Positions 18,028 to 27,700 of a stretch of 64,000 nt of DNA are shown here, piece after piece. The stretch comes from Anaeromyxobacter soli (lineage in GTDB: Bacteria > Myxococcota > Myxococcia > Myxococcales > Anaeromyxobacteraceae): positions 1 through 64,000 of the forward strand of contig NZ_JAKZLF010000030.1 of the NCBI RefSeq assembly GCF_022808855.1, written 5' to 3'. The notes under the pieces were generated by a model. That model was given only the letters and a program-made list of their open reading frames with translations, was not told where the DNA came from and searched no databases. The position numbers were made by a program, and so were the translations under genes. How positions within the stretch are numbered: the first letter of the stretch is position 1; every line of letters begins with the position of its first letter.

Positions 18028-18843
18028 TCAGCCGACCAGCACGGTCCCGGCGCTCCCCGGGTCGAGCACCGCGCGGGCGAGATCGCCCTCGCCGAGCTTC
18101 CCGACGATGACCACCGACTTCGCGCCGGAGGCGAGGACCCCGAAGGACTCCTCGAGCTTGGGGATCATCCCGCCCGAGATCGTCCCGTCCGCGACCATCC
18201 GCTCGAACTCGGCGTGGGTGATGCGGGGGATGCGGGAGGAGGGATCGGCGAGGTCGCGGAGCACGCCCGGGGTGGAGGTGACGAGCACGAGCGCGTCGGC
18301 CTCGAGCGCGCCCGCGAGCTGGCTCGCCACGGTGTCGCCGTTGATGTTGAGCAGCTGGCCCTGCGCGTCGCAGCCGAGGCAGGCGATGACCGGGACGTAG
18401 CGCCGCTCGAAGAGATCGCCGAGGAGCGGCAGGTTGAAGCCGAGGACGTCGCCGACGAGGCCCAGGTCCACCGGCTCCGGCCCGGCCCCCTTCATCACGC
18501 GGGGCGGGCGGCGGCGCGCCTGGACCATGTGCCCGCTCGCGCCGTGCAGGCCCACGCCCATGACGCCGTTCGCGAGCAGCCGGGCGCAGAGATCGACGTT
18601 GAGCTGCCCGGCGACGACGTACTTCATCACCTCGAGCGTCTGCGCGTCGGTGAAGCGGCGGCCGGCCACCATGCGCGTCTCGAGGCCGAGCGTCTTCTGG
18701 AGCGCGGTGGCCTGCGGGCCGCCGCCGTGGACGATCGCCACGCGGTTGAAGCCGTCGACGAGCGTGCGCAGGTCGCGGGCGATGACGGAGAGCTCGGGCG
18801 CGTGGACGATCTCGCCCCCGAGCTTCAGCACGATGGTCTTCAT
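18028..18843 (-). CDS. argB: Acetylglutamate kinase
   Basis: Phosphorylates N-acetylglutamate, the second step of arginine synthesis. The 271-residue amino-acid-kinase fold shows VLKLGGEIV, VAIVHGGGPQATAL, RRFTDAQTLEVMKYVVAG, VDLGLVGDV, LLNINGDTVASQLA and ISGGMIPKLE, the nucleotide and substrate loops of the family. The ATG overlaps the argC stop as ATGA, so argC-argB are coupled. GHMVQARRRPPRVMK before VDLGL is an Arg-rich insertion typical of some non-enterobacterial forms. It could act on a different N-acyl group; see the AstA-like gene. No lysW gene is nearby, which argues against a LysZ role. Confidence 0.9.
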   Translation of the reverse strand: MKTIVLKLGGEIVHAPELSVIARDLRTLVDGFNRVAIVHGGGPQATALQKTLGLETRMVAGRRFTDAQTLEVMKYVVAGQLNVDLCARLLANGVMGVGLHGASGHMVQARRRPPRVMKGAGPEPVDLGLVGDVLGFNLPLLGDLFERRYVPVIACLGCDAQGQLLNINGDTVASQLAGALEADALVLVTSTPGVLRDLADPSSRIPRITHAEFERMVADGTISGGMIPKLEESFGVLASGAKSVVIVGKLGEGDLARAVLDPGSAGTVLVG

Positions 18844-19904
18844 GGCGGCCACGGGCCCGGGTCGGCGAGCGAGGCCTTCTCGTCGAGCCCGAGGATGAGG
18901 TTCATGTTCTGGATGGCCTGCCCCGCCCCGCCCTTCACGAGGTTGTCGGTCGCGCCGAAGCAGGTGACGGTGCGCCGCCCCGCGCGCGCCGGGCCGGCCG
19001 AGATGCCCACCTCGGCGTAGTTCGAGCCGGAGACCGCGGCCACCTCCGGGAGGCGCTTTCGCGGGACCCGCACGAACGGCTCGCCGGCGTAGGTCTCGCG
19101 GAGGAGCCGGTCGAGCCGCTCCTGCGTCCACTCCTCCGGCAGCTCGAGGAAGGCGGTCGCGAAGATCCCGCGCGAGAGCGGCGCCGACACCGGCACGAAG
19201 CGGAGCGCGAGGTCCCTCGCGCCCGCCTGCGCGAGCGTCTCGGTGATCTCCGGGACGTGCTGGTGCTCGAGCGGCTTGTAGGTGCGGAGGTTGTTCGCGC
19301 GGACCGGGTGGTGCGTGCCCGCCGACGGCGCGACCCCCGAGCCGGACGAGCCGGTGATGCCCTGCACGTGGACGACGCCCTCGAGGAGCCCGGCCCGCGC
19401 GAGCGGCAGGAGCGCGAGCTCGATGGTGGTCGCGAAGCAGCCGGGCGAGGCCACGAAGCGGGCGGCGCGGAGCTGCTCGCGGTTCAGCTCGGGCAGCCCG
19501 TAGACGAAGTCGCGGAGCCGCTCCGGGCAGGGGTGCGTGTGCTTGTACCAGCGCTCGTACGCGGCGGCGTCCTTCAGGCGGAAGTCGCCGCTCATGTCCA
19601 CGATCTTGAGGCCGGGGAGCGCGGCGAGCTCGGGGACCTTGGACGCCGCGACCGTGTGCGGGAGGCCGAGGAGGACGACGTCCACTCCCTTCGCCGCCTC
19701 GGCGGGCGGCAGGCCCTCGAAGACGAGGTCGGTCACGCCCTCGAGCGCGGGGTCCGCCGCGGCGAGCGGCTCCCCCACGAAGTCGATCGAGGCGACGCGG
19801 ACGAGCTCCACGTCGGGGTGGATGAGGAGGCGGCGGATCATCTCCGCGCCGCCGTAGCCCGAGCCGCCGATCACCGCGGCCCGGTAGCGCTTGCCCGGTG
19901 CCAT
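18840..19904 (-). CDS. argC: N-acetyl-gamma-glutamyl-phosphate reductase
   Basis: Reduces the acyl phosphate made by ArgB to the semialdehyde with NADPH. The 354-residue protein has the Rossmann loop AAVIGGSGYGGAEMIRRL, LGLPHTVAASKVPEL, VDMSGDFRLKD, and the active-site ASPGCFATTIELALL with the catalytic Cys. GITGSSGSGVAPSAGTHHP and CFGATDNLVKGGAGQAIQNMN complete it. A TATAAG -10 box (minus, 19918-19913) ends eight bases before the ATG with no Shine-Dalgarno sequence, so the argC-argB message may be nearly leaderless. It is divergent from the M20 gene, whose product may share the pathway. Confidence 0.93.
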   Translation of the reverse strand: MAPGKRYRAAVIGGSGYGGAEMIRRLLIHPDVELVRVASIDFVGEPLAAADPALEGVTDLVFEGLPPAEAAKGVDVVLLGLPHTVAASKVPELAALPGLKIVDMSGDFRLKDAAAYERWYKHTHPCPERLRDFVYGLPELNREQLRAARFVASPGCFATTIELALLPLARAGLLEGVVHVQGITGSSGSGVAPSAGTHHPVRANNLRTYKPLEHQHVPEITETLAQAGARDLALRFVPVSAPLSRGIFATAFLELPEEWTQERLDRLLRETYAGEPFVRVPRKRLPEVAAVSGSNYAEVGISAGPARAGRRTVTCFGATDNLVKGGAGQAIQNMNLILGLDEKASLADPGPWPP

Positions 19905-20006
19905 GCGCCGCCCTTATACCGGGGTCTCCCGCGCCCGGCCAGCGGCCGGCGCGGCCCGCCGAGGGCGAGGTCGCCCCCGCGCTCGCGCACCGGAGGTCTC
20001 GCCCTC

Positions 20007-21164
20007 ATGGCCGGCCGCATCGACGACGCCCTCCACTGGCTCTCGGGCCAGCGCGGCGCGCTCGAGTCGCTCCTCGAGCGGCTCGTGGCAGTCAACTCCT
20101 TCACCGCGAACAAGGCCGGCGTGCAGGCGGTCGCGAACCTCGTCGCGGGACAGCTCCGCACGCTCGGCTTCGCCGTCGAGCTCCGCCCCTCGACGCGCTT
20201 CGGCCCGCACCTCGTCTTCAGCGGGCCTGCGGACGGCGCGCCGGTGTTCCTCGTCGGCCACACCGACACGGTGTTCCCGCCGGGCACCTTCGAGGGCTTC
20301 CGGCGCGAGGGGAGCCGCGCGGTGGGGCCGGGCGTCTTCGACATGAAGGGCGGCATCGCGGTGATGCTGTACGGGCTCGTCGCCGCCAAGCGCGCGGGCC
20401 TCCTCGAGCGCGTGCCGGTGAAGGGCATCCTCGTCGCCGACGAGGAGGTGGGCTCCCCGGAGTCGCAGCCGCTCATCCGCGCGCACGCGCAGGGCGCCGC
20501 CTGCGCGCTCGGCTTCGAGTCGGGCCGGCCGGGCGATCTGCTCGTCACGCGGCGCAAGGGGGTGGGCTCGATCCACGCCGAGGCGCGCGGCGTCGCCGCC
20601 CACGCGGGGAACGAGCACGACAAGGGTCGGAACGCGATCTGGTCGATCGCGCGCTTCGTCGATCGCGTCCAGGCGCTCACCGACTACGAGCGCGGCCTCA
20701 CGGTGAGCGTCGGGCTCGTGTCCGGCGGCACGACCAAGAACACCGTGCCGGCCGAGGCCCGCTGCGACGTGGACCTGCGCTTCGAGACGGTGGAGGACGG
20801 GCAGCGGCTCGGCGAGGCGATCCAGGCGATCGCGGCGGAGGCGGCCGTCCCCGGCACGACCCTCGAGCTCTCGCACGGCGGCTGGCGAGATCCGCTCGAG
20901 CGCACGCAGGCCTCGTCGGCGCTCGCCAAGGAGTACGGCGACTGCCAGCGCGAGAGCGGGCTCGGCCAGGGCGAGGCGCCCCTCGTCGGCGGCGGCTCCG
21001 ACGCCTGCACCACCGGCGCGGCGGGGATCCCCTCGATCGACGGGCTCGGGCCGCGGGGGAAGGGCTTCCACACCACCGGCGAGGAGGTGGACCTCTCGAC
21101 CCTCGTGCCGAAGGCGACCGCGTTCCTGCGCTTCCTCGCGCGACGGGCGGGCTCCATCGCGTGA
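20007..21164 (+). CDS. M20-family metallopeptidase/deacylase (CPG2-like)
   Basis: A 385-residue dizinc hydrolase of family M20, whose members remove acyl or amino-acid groups (ArgE, DapE, carboxypeptidase G2). Metal and catalytic motifs are intact: FLVGHTDTVFP, GPGVFDMKGG, VADEEVGSPES with the catalytic Glu, FESGRPGDLLVTRRKG, and terminal GKGFHTTGEEVD. An inserted dimer domain includes GVAAHAGNEHDKGRNAI. It is closest in layout to glutamate carboxypeptidase (CPG2) forms. The divergent argC-argB operon makes N-acylornithine deacylation an attractive role, but this is inference. The ATG at 20007 follows a CGGAGGT site. Confidence 0.85.
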   Translation: MAGRIDDALHWLSGQRGALESLLERLVAVNSFTANKAGVQAVANLVAGQLRTLGFAVELRPSTRFGPHLVFSGPADGAPVFLVGHTDTVFPPGTFEGFRREGSRAVGPGVFDMKGGIAVMLYGLVAAKRAGLLERVPVKGILVADEEVGSPESQPLIRAHAQGAACALGFESGRPGDLLVTRRKGVGSIHAEARGVAAHAGNEHDKGRNAIWSIARFVDRVQALTDYERGLTVSVGLVSGGTTKNTVPAEARCDVDLRFETVEDGQRLGEAIQAIAAEAAVPGTTLELSHGGWRDPLERTQASSALAKEYGDCQRESGLGQGEAPLVGGGSDACTTGAAGIPSIDGLGPRGKGFHTTGEEVDLSTLVPKATAFLRFLARRAGSIA

Positions 21165-21200
21165 CGGACGGCGGTCCGGGGCGGGCCCGCTGGACGGCCT

Positions 21201-21728
21201 TCAACGCGCGGGCTGCGGGGCGGCGCTCCGGCTCTTGGCGCGCCGGCGCGGCGCGGTCCCGAACGCTTCCTCCGCTGCCTTGAGCCGCCAGCGCTCGAGC
21301 TCGTCGCGATGACGCCGCGCGCGCGCCTCGAGGGCCCCGAGGTCGAAACCTTCGAGGCGGGGCTCGTGCCGCTGCGCGCGGGCCAGCGCGCTCCAGAGGC
21401 CGCGCCGCGACTCGCTGCCGGCGGCGAGCGCCTCGAGCTCCCAGACGCGCGACAGCGGCGAGTAGGAGAGGAGGCGCCCGTTCAGCTTCAGCCGCCCGGC
21501 CAGCTCGCCGAGCATGACTACCGTCTCCTTGAGCCCGCTCGGCGTGCCGCCGAGCGCCTTCAAGACGTCGCGGACGAGCTCCCGATCCTCCTGGAGCTCG
21601 GGAAGGAGGCGCTCGAGCGGCTCCGCGTAGGGCGAGCCGCGGTTCGAGGCGAGCGCCCGGCGAGCGAGCCGTACGCCGCCGAGCGACAGGGCGAGGTGGT
21701 CTTCCACGTACCGCGCGATGAGGTCCAC
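21201..21728 (-). CDS. Conserved helical protein of unknown function
   Basis: The 175-residue product is almost all alpha-helical. It opens with ARYVEDHLALSLGGVRLAR, continues ALASNRGSPYAEPLERLLPE, and has KLNGRLLSYSPLSRVWELEAL mid-protein (given here only in short form: RLLSYSPLSR). I recall similar short proteins of unknown function in actinobacteria, with a bundle resembling ferritin-like or DUF892-type folds; I do not assign a role. The C-terminus is basic. The GTG at 21728 is the only plausible start, preceded by a CATCTT -10-like box. It is downstream of the transglutaminase/DedA pair on the same strand, 42 bases away. Confidence 0.65.
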   Translation of the reverse strand: MDLIARYVEDHLALSLGGVRLARRALASNRGSPYAEPLERLLPELQEDRELVRDVLKALGGTPSGLKETVVMLGELAGRLKLNGRLLSYSPLSRVWELEALAAGSESRRGLWSALARAQRHEPRLEGFDLGALEARARRHRDELERWRLKAAEEAFGTAPRRRAKSRSAAPQPAR

Positions 21729-21770
21729 GCCGGGAAGATGCGGCCGGAGGCGCGCCGGCGCCCGGAGGTC

Positions 21771-22751
21771 TCACCGCGCCAGCACCGCCGCCCGCCCCCA
21801 GCACGCCAGCACGCGCCGCCCGGCGGCGAGCGCTCCTGCGCGATCACCGGGTGCGAAGCGCGCGAGCGTGAAGCGCGGACCGCGCGCGGGGAGCTCACCG
21901 AACGAAGGGTCGACCGGGACGTAGCGATCCCCCTCGCGGAGCTCGGCCCACGCGTGCCAGACGAAGCCTCTCCCGTCCCAGGCCACCCCGAGCGCGGTGC
22001 GACCCACGTGTCCGCGGCCCCTTGCGCGCGCGAGGTAGGCGGCGGTCTTCTCCCGGCAGCTCGCACCCGGCGCGGCAGGCGCGGGGAGCGGGGTCGCCGG
22101 CGCGGGCGCGGGCGGGTCGAGCGACACGCCGCAGAAGCTCGACGCGAGGGCGGGATCGACCGGGCCGGGGACACGAACCGACAGGCGCGGCGGCCGCCCG
22201 GGCACTGCGGCTCGCCCGTCGCGGACGAAGCGCGTCCCCTGCTCGGGGAGCTCGATCGCTGCCGGGAAGCCTCCCGGACCGGGCGTGACGCGCTCGCGCA
22301 CGCCCAGCACGGTCGCGTCGAGCGCGCCCGACGCCCAGGCGCCGCACGCCCGACCGGCGGCGAGCGTCTCCTCCTCGAACGCCTCGAGGCAGGCGGTCCC
22401 CTCGCCCTCCCTCGCGGCGGAGGCGAGCAGGAGCTCGGCGAGCGCCGCCGGGACGCGCCCGGCCGGCGCGGCCTCGTGCGTGACCACTCCGTCGCGCGTC
22501 CTGAGGATTTCGCCGGTGGCGACGCCCTCGCGATCGACCTCGGTCTCGAAGCGGCGGGCGGTCACCGCGCCGCCGGCCTCCTCCGGGAGCCGCAGGCGCG
22601 TCTGCAGCACCGCCCGGCAGCGCGGCCCCTCGCAGCGCACGGCGAGCTCGGCCGCGCCGACCGGGACGCCGCCCACCTCGACGCGGTAGCGCGCGCTCCC
22701 GTCGGGCAGCGCGAGCCCCACGACGAGCACGAGCGCGGCGGCGAGGCTCAC
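21771..22751 (-). CDS. Transglutaminase-like exported protein
   Basis: A 326-residue protein with a short hydrophobic N-terminus (MSLAAALVLVVGLALP) that should export it, a beta-rich region, a Pro/Ala linker near residue 215, and a C-terminal papain-like transglutaminase core. The triad is visible: Cys in GASCREKTAAYLARARG, His in FVWHAWAEL and Asp in YVPVDPSFG, at roughly residues 231, 265 and 279. Prokaryotic members usually act as peptidases or on peptidoglycan-linked peptides rather than as cross-linkers. The start overlaps the DedA stop by four bases (ATGA), so the two are translated together. Substrate unknown. Confidence 0.78.
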   Translation of the reverse strand: MSLAAALVLVVGLALPDGSARYRVEVGGVPVGAAELAVRCEGPRCRAVLQTRLRLPEEAGGAVTARRFETEVDREGVATGEILRTRDGVVTHEAAPAGRVPAALAELLLASAAREGEGTACLEAFEEETLAAGRACGAWASGALDATVLGVRERVTPGPGGFPAAIELPEQGTRFVRDGRAAVPGRPPRLSVRVPGPVDPALASSFCGVSLDPPAPAPATPLPAPAAPGASCREKTAAYLARARGRGHVGRTALGVAWDGRGFVWHAWAELREGDRYVPVDPSFGELPARGPRFTLARFAPGDRAGALAAGRRVLACWGRAAVLAR

Positions 22752-23401
22752 CGTCCCTCACCGGCGCGGGCGGCCCGCCGCGCGGCGCGCCGGCGCCACA
22801 GCACGGCCGCGAGCGCGAGCGCGGCGACGATCGCCACGACGATCCAGGCGGCGCGCGTGTAGCGCTCGAAGAGGAGCAGGAGCTCCTCCACGTTGTGCGC
22901 GACCAGCGCCCCGGCCCCGAGCAGCACGGCGTTCCAGAGCGCAGCGGAGAGGCCGCCGTAGAGGAGCACGCTGCGGAGCGGGATCCCCGACGCGCCCGCG
23001 GCGAGGAAGAAGAAGGCGCGCAGCCCCGGGAAGAAGCGGTTCGCGACGAGGAGGAGCGCCCCCCAGCGCCGGTAGCTCGCCTCGAAGCGCAGCAGCCGCT
23101 CCTCCGAGAGCGGCCGCCGCTCTGCGAGGCGCCGATCGAGGCGGCGCCCCAGGGCGGCGCCGATCCGGTAGTCGACCCAGGCCCCCAGCACCGCGCCGGC
23201 GGTGACCGACACGAAGGTGACGGGCCAGGAGAGCTCTCCCTGCACCGCGTACCAGGCGCCGAGCACGACGACGAGATCGCCCGGGAACGGCGGGAACACG
23301 TACTCGACGAAGCTCGCCGCGAAGAGGATGAGGGGCGCCACCGGCCCGGTGCGCGAGACGGCGTCGGCGAGCGTCTGGGCGAGCCCGGTGAGCGAGGCCA
23401 C
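22748..23401 (-). CDS. DedA-family membrane protein
   Basis: A 217-residue integral membrane protein. Family marks are AASFVEYVFPPFPGDLVV with the acidic residues near the start and NRFFPGLRAFFFLAAG with the conserved Arg pair; five or so membrane segments are present. DedA proteins are proposed to flip undecaprenyl phosphate or phospholipids using the proton gradient. The C-terminus is Arg-rich and cytoplasmic. The GTG start at 23401 has a TAACAT -10-like box (minus, 23413-23408) ending six bases before it and no Shine-Dalgarno sequence. It forms an operon with the transglutaminase-like gene and is divergent from the GT87 gene. Confidence 0.9.
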   Translation of the reverse strand: MASLTGLAQTLADAVSRTGPVAPLILFAASFVEYVFPPFPGDLVVVLGAWYAVQGELSWPVTFVSVTAGAVLGAWVDYRIGAALGRRLDRRLAERRPLSEERLLRFEASYRRWGALLLVANRFFPGLRAFFFLAAGASGIPLRSVLLYGGLSAALWNAVLLGAGALVAHNVEELLLLFERYTRAAWIVVAIVAALALAAVLWRRRAARRAARAGEGR

Positions 23402-23505
23402 GCGCCGATGTTACACATCGATGCACGCCGGGGCGATCACCTCCTCCGGCGCCCCATCCGCTCCATCGCGCGACCGGCCGCCGGTCGGCGTGCTATTCCC
23501 TCGCC

Positions 23506-24711
23506 GTGGATCGCCGCTCCCTCGCCGTCACCGCCGCGCTGGCGGCCCTGTGGCTCGCGGCCGGCTACCTCAACGTCGCGCGCGGCGCTGCGCACGCCGG
23601 GGCGGGGTACCGGTTCTGGTCGTTCCAGCACCACTGCTACTCCGACGTCATCGCGCTGCACGGGGATCGCTACCTCGGGGGCGCGCACCCGCTGCCCTAC
23701 CTCGAGGATCGGATCGAGTACCCGGTCCTGCTGGGGCTCGCGCTCTGGCTGCCGTCGTACGTCCCCGGCGGCGCGCTCGGTCACTTCACCGTCACCTACC
23801 TCTTCCTCGCGGCCTGCCTCGCCGTGACGCTCCTCGCGCTCGCGCGGCTCCCCGGCGCGCGCCCGTGGTGGCTCGGCGCGACCCCGGCGCTCGTCTACTA
23901 CGCCGGGCTCAACTGGGATCTCCTCCCCATCGCGCTCCTCGCCCTCGCGCTCCTCGCGGAGGAGCGCGGTCGCGTCGCCGGGAGCGGCGCGCTGGCGGCG
24001 CTCGGCGTCTCGGCGAAGCTCTTCCCGGCGGCGCTCGTCCCGCCCGCCCTCGCCGCGCTGGCGTCGAGGCCCGGCCCGCGCCTGCGCGCGCTCCTCCGCT
24101 ACGCGGCGGCGCTCGCCGGCGTCGTCCTCGCCGTGAACCTCCCCTTCGCGCTCGCGGCGCCGGAGCGGTGGAGCTGGTTCTTCCGGTTCAACGCCGGGCG
24201 AGGCGCGGAGAACTCCATCTGGGACGCCCTCGCCATCCCGCGCGGGCCGCTCCTCGAGGCGCTGTCCGCGGGGCCGCTCGCGCTCGCCGCGCTCGCCGGC
24301 GCCGCGGCGACCTTCCTCGCAGCGCGCCGGGGCGGGGACGCGCCGCGGGCCGCCCGGCTCGCGACGGCGCTCGCGCTCGTCGTGTGGATCGCGACGAACA
24401 AGGTGTGGAGCCCGCAGTACGCGCTCTACGGCTTCCTCGCCGGCGCGCTCGCCGCCGCGCCCGCGACGCTGTTCGCGGCGCTCACGGCAGCGTCGATCTG
24501 GGACTTCCACGTGGCGTTCGAGGTCCGGGCCCGGCGCTGGGAGCCTTGGTTCCGCGACCACCTGTTCCACCCCACCGCGGTGGTCCGCACCCTGCTCTGG
24601 CTCGTGCTCGCCGCGCTCGTCGCCCGCGCGCTGTGGCGCGAGGCGCGCGGCGCCTCCACGCTCCGGACGCGCAGAGCCGGCGCGCGGGGTAGCGAGCAAC
24701 GCTGTCAGTAG
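23506..24711 (+). CDS. GT87-like polytopic mannosyltransferase-type protein
   Basis: A 401-residue membrane protein with about nine or ten hydrophobic segments. RIEYPVLLGLALWLP, ALVYYAGLNWDLLPIALL, LGVSAKLFPAALVPPAL and IATNKVWSPQYALYG are marks of the GT87/DUF2029 group, polyprenyl-phosphate sugar-dependent glycosyltransferases. The first-loop acid needed by GT-C enzymes could be the Asp of CYSDVIALHGDRY. The lipid-linked sugar and acceptor are unknown. The GTG start is preceded by TATTCC (23494-23499), six bases away, with no Shine-Dalgarno site. Its stop region overlaps the stop of tamB by seven bases, tail to tail. Confidence 0.78.
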   Translation: MDRRSLAVTAALAALWLAAGYLNVARGAAHAGAGYRFWSFQHHCYSDVIALHGDRYLGGAHPLPYLEDRIEYPVLLGLALWLPSYVPGGALGHFTVTYLFLAACLAVTLLALARLPGARPWWLGATPALVYYAGLNWDLLPIALLALALLAEERGRVAGSGALAALGVSAKLFPAALVPPALAALASRPGPRLRALLRYAAALAGVVLAVNLPFALAAPERWSWFFRFNAGRGAENSIWDALAIPRGPLLEALSAGPLALAALAGAAATFLAARRGGDAPRAARLATALALVVWIATNKVWSPQYALYGFLAGALAAAPATLFAALTAASIWDFHVAFEVRARRWEPWFRDHLFHPTAVVRTLLWLVLAALVARALWREARGASTLRTRRAGARGSEQRCQ

Positions 24712-27700
24712 TCCTTCGACCAGACGAGGCTCGCGCCGCCCGATCCGGACGTGCCGTAGCGCCCCTCCGCCGTCCAGCGCGGCGTGATGCGGTACTCGAC
24801 CCGCATCTCGTTCTCGTTCTCGCCGCGCTCGACGTTCGCGTCGAACCGCCGCACGTAGCCGATGTAGACCTTGTCGGTGACGTACTTCCCGGCGCGCAGC
24901 GCGCCGGAGTCGAGGGCGACGGTGTCGAGGGGCAGCTTCTGGGCGACCAGGTTCTTGAACGCCTGGGTGGCGACGGCGCCGAGGGCGGCCTTGCCGGCCT
25001 CCTCGCCGGTGAGCGCGCCGACCTCTCCCGAGCCGCGCTTGATCTCGGTGCGGCCGGTCGCGATGAGCATCGCGATCTGCCCCTCGTCCATCGGCGGCTT
25101 CGAGGAGAGCCGGATCTCGGGCTCGCTCAGCGGGCCGGCGACGGCCACGGTCACGACCGCCTCGGGGTTGTCGTAGGTCGCCTCGACGTCGAGCATCGCC
25201 GCGGCGGGCGGACCGCCGGTGAACTGGACCCGGCCGCGCGTGATGTCGAAGTGGCGGCCGCCGATCGGCTCCACGAACCCGCGCACGACGGAGACCTCCC
25301 CCGAGGCGTAGGAGCCCGCGCCGGCGAGCTCGTAGCGCACGTCCGCCTTCAGCTCGACGTTCTCGAGCGGGCTGTCGCTCTTCACGAACAGCTGGCCGGG
25401 CGCGACGACGTGCACCGCGAGCGTGAAGGGCTTCGCCCGCGGCGCGGCCGGGGCCCCGGCTGCGACCTCCGCCGCGGCCTCGGCGCGCTTGCGGCGCTCG
25501 CGGATGGCGCGCCGGCCGACGACGATGTCGTCGCGCTGCTCGAGCGGCTGGAGCGTGCGCGGGGTCCGCGACGGGAGGCGGACGGTGCCGCCCGGGACCT
25601 TCACCTCGAGCCGCAGCGCGTCCGCCGTGTAGGTCCCGGTCGCGTCGGCGCGGAGGTCGAGGTTCGCGAGCTCCTGCCCGTCCCGCGTGACGGCGAGCGT
25701 CTCGGCCCGGAGGTGCGCCTCGACCGGAGAGCTCGCCGACGCGAGGTCGTGCGCGAACCCCGAGACCTCGAGCCGTCCGCGGCCCCGCTGCGCGGAGAGC
25801 CGGCGCAGCTCGAGCGCGTCGTCGTTCACCTCGAGGTCGAGCAGGACGCCGGTCCACTCCCCGTACTCGGCGATCGCGAGCTTCCCGTCGGCGAGGAGGA
25901 CCTTGCCGCGCGGTCGCGGCCGGCCGAGCGGGCCTCGCGCCGTGACGTCGGCGGTGAGCTTCCCGGAGGCGCTGCGCACGACGCCCGGCAGGAGCGCGGG
26001 CAGGACTCCCAGGTCGAGCCCCGTCGAGACGACCCGCGCGTCGAGCGGCGCCGAGCGCAGGGGTGGCCCGCCGGCGCCGAGCCCGAGCGGCGCCTCGAGC
26101 ACGCCGCTCGCCTCCATCGTCCCGCCCGCCGCCGCGCGGAGCGCGACGTGCGCCTCGGTGCGGGCCCGCTCGTGGGTGGCGCGCACGGAGACCTCGCCGA
26201 GCGGCCGCCCGTCCACCGCGATCCCGCTCCCGCCGAGATCGATTCGCACCACCGGCGCCGCGAGCGTCCCTCCCGCCGACACGCGCCCCTCGACGACGCC
26301 CGCGAGCGGCACGTCCGCGCCCGCCGCCCGGGCGAGCTGCACGCGCGGGACGACCGCGTCGAGCGTGAGCGGCGTGCTCCGCAGCCGCTCGGCGGCGAGG
26401 AGCCGCTCGAGGGGGGCCGCGAGGGATCCGTCGAGCCGGAGCAGCGCGTCTGAGCCGAGCGTGACCTGGCCCGTGACGCCGACCCGCGCCGCGTCGAGCG
26501 CGACCCCGACGGTCGCGCCCACCTCGCGGTAGCCCGCGAGCACCGCGTGCGCGAGCCCGACGGTCACGTTCCCGCGCGGCGCGCTGGCGGTGCCCGTGAG
26601 GGTCGCCCGCGCGTCGAGCGTGCCCTGGAGCTCCTCGGGGAGGCCGAGCACCCCGGCGAGCGCCGCGACGTCGAAGCTCGGGACGACGGCGCTCACCTCC
26701 ACGGGCGCCCTGCGAAGGGCGGCGACCGCGTCGGCGGGACGGGCGACGAGCTCCCAGAGATCGAGCGGGGCGGCCGCGTCGAGGGCGAGCGCCGGGGCCC
26801 CGCCGTAGGTCGCGCTGGCATGGAGCGCGGCCCGCTCCCCCGGGTCCTCGAGCGTGAGCGAGATCGCGAACGGGCCGATGTCGCCGTACGACCCGCCCTC
26901 GAGCGACCCCTGGGCGGTGAGATGGGGCGCGCCGGCCGTCCCCTCCACCGTCACGTCCAGCGCGGCGATCCCCTCGAGGGACGAGGCGGCGCCCGCGGCC
27001 GCGAGCACGGGGGCGACCGGGAGCGCCTCCACCCGCACCCGCGCCGAGAGCCGCGCCGCCGGCGAGCGGTCGAGGGGCAACGGCAGGTCCGCGGTGACGT
27101 CCACGGCGCCGCCGCCCGCCCGCTGCACCGCGACCGAGACGGCGGCCCGTCGCCCCTTCCCGTCCCAGCTCGCGGTGCCCGTGGCGTCGAGGCCAGCGAG
27201 GCCGCGCACCGCGCCGCCCGAGAGCTCGAAGCGGGTGTCGAGCAGGGGCCGGCGGGTGGTGCCGGTCGCCCGCGCCCCGGCGGTGAGGCTCCCGGCGACG
27301 CCGAGGCCGCGCGGGATGACGCCGGGCGGGAGGCGCGTCAGGTCGACGCGGACGAGGTCCGCGCGCGCGTCGAGCGTCCCGCGCGCGCCGAGCCCTCCCT
27401 CGACGGCGACGCGCTGCTCGCCGGAGACGAGCTCCAGCCGGTCCACCGCGGGCCCCGCGAACCGGACCGTCGCCGGCTGCGTGAGCTCCCAGCGGGCGCC
27501 CGGGTACGCGAGCGCGAGGCGCGAGACGAGGACGCGGTCCCGGCGCGGGCCGAGCGTGCCGCGGGCCTCGACCGCGAGCGGCTGGTCGCCGACGGCCGGC
27601 AGCGACGCGGTCGCCGACACGACCGCCTCGTCCTTCTCGAGCCGCGCGCTCAGCACCACGCCGCGCGCGACGTCGTCGCTCCCCGAGCGCACCGCCGCGG

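Noticed and set aside
18028-21164. LysW-dependent lysine/arginine synthesis (LysZ-LysY-LysK)
   Set aside because: ArgB and ArgC motifs fit, no lysW-like carrier gene or LysX is present, and the M20 protein resembles CPG2 more than LysK.
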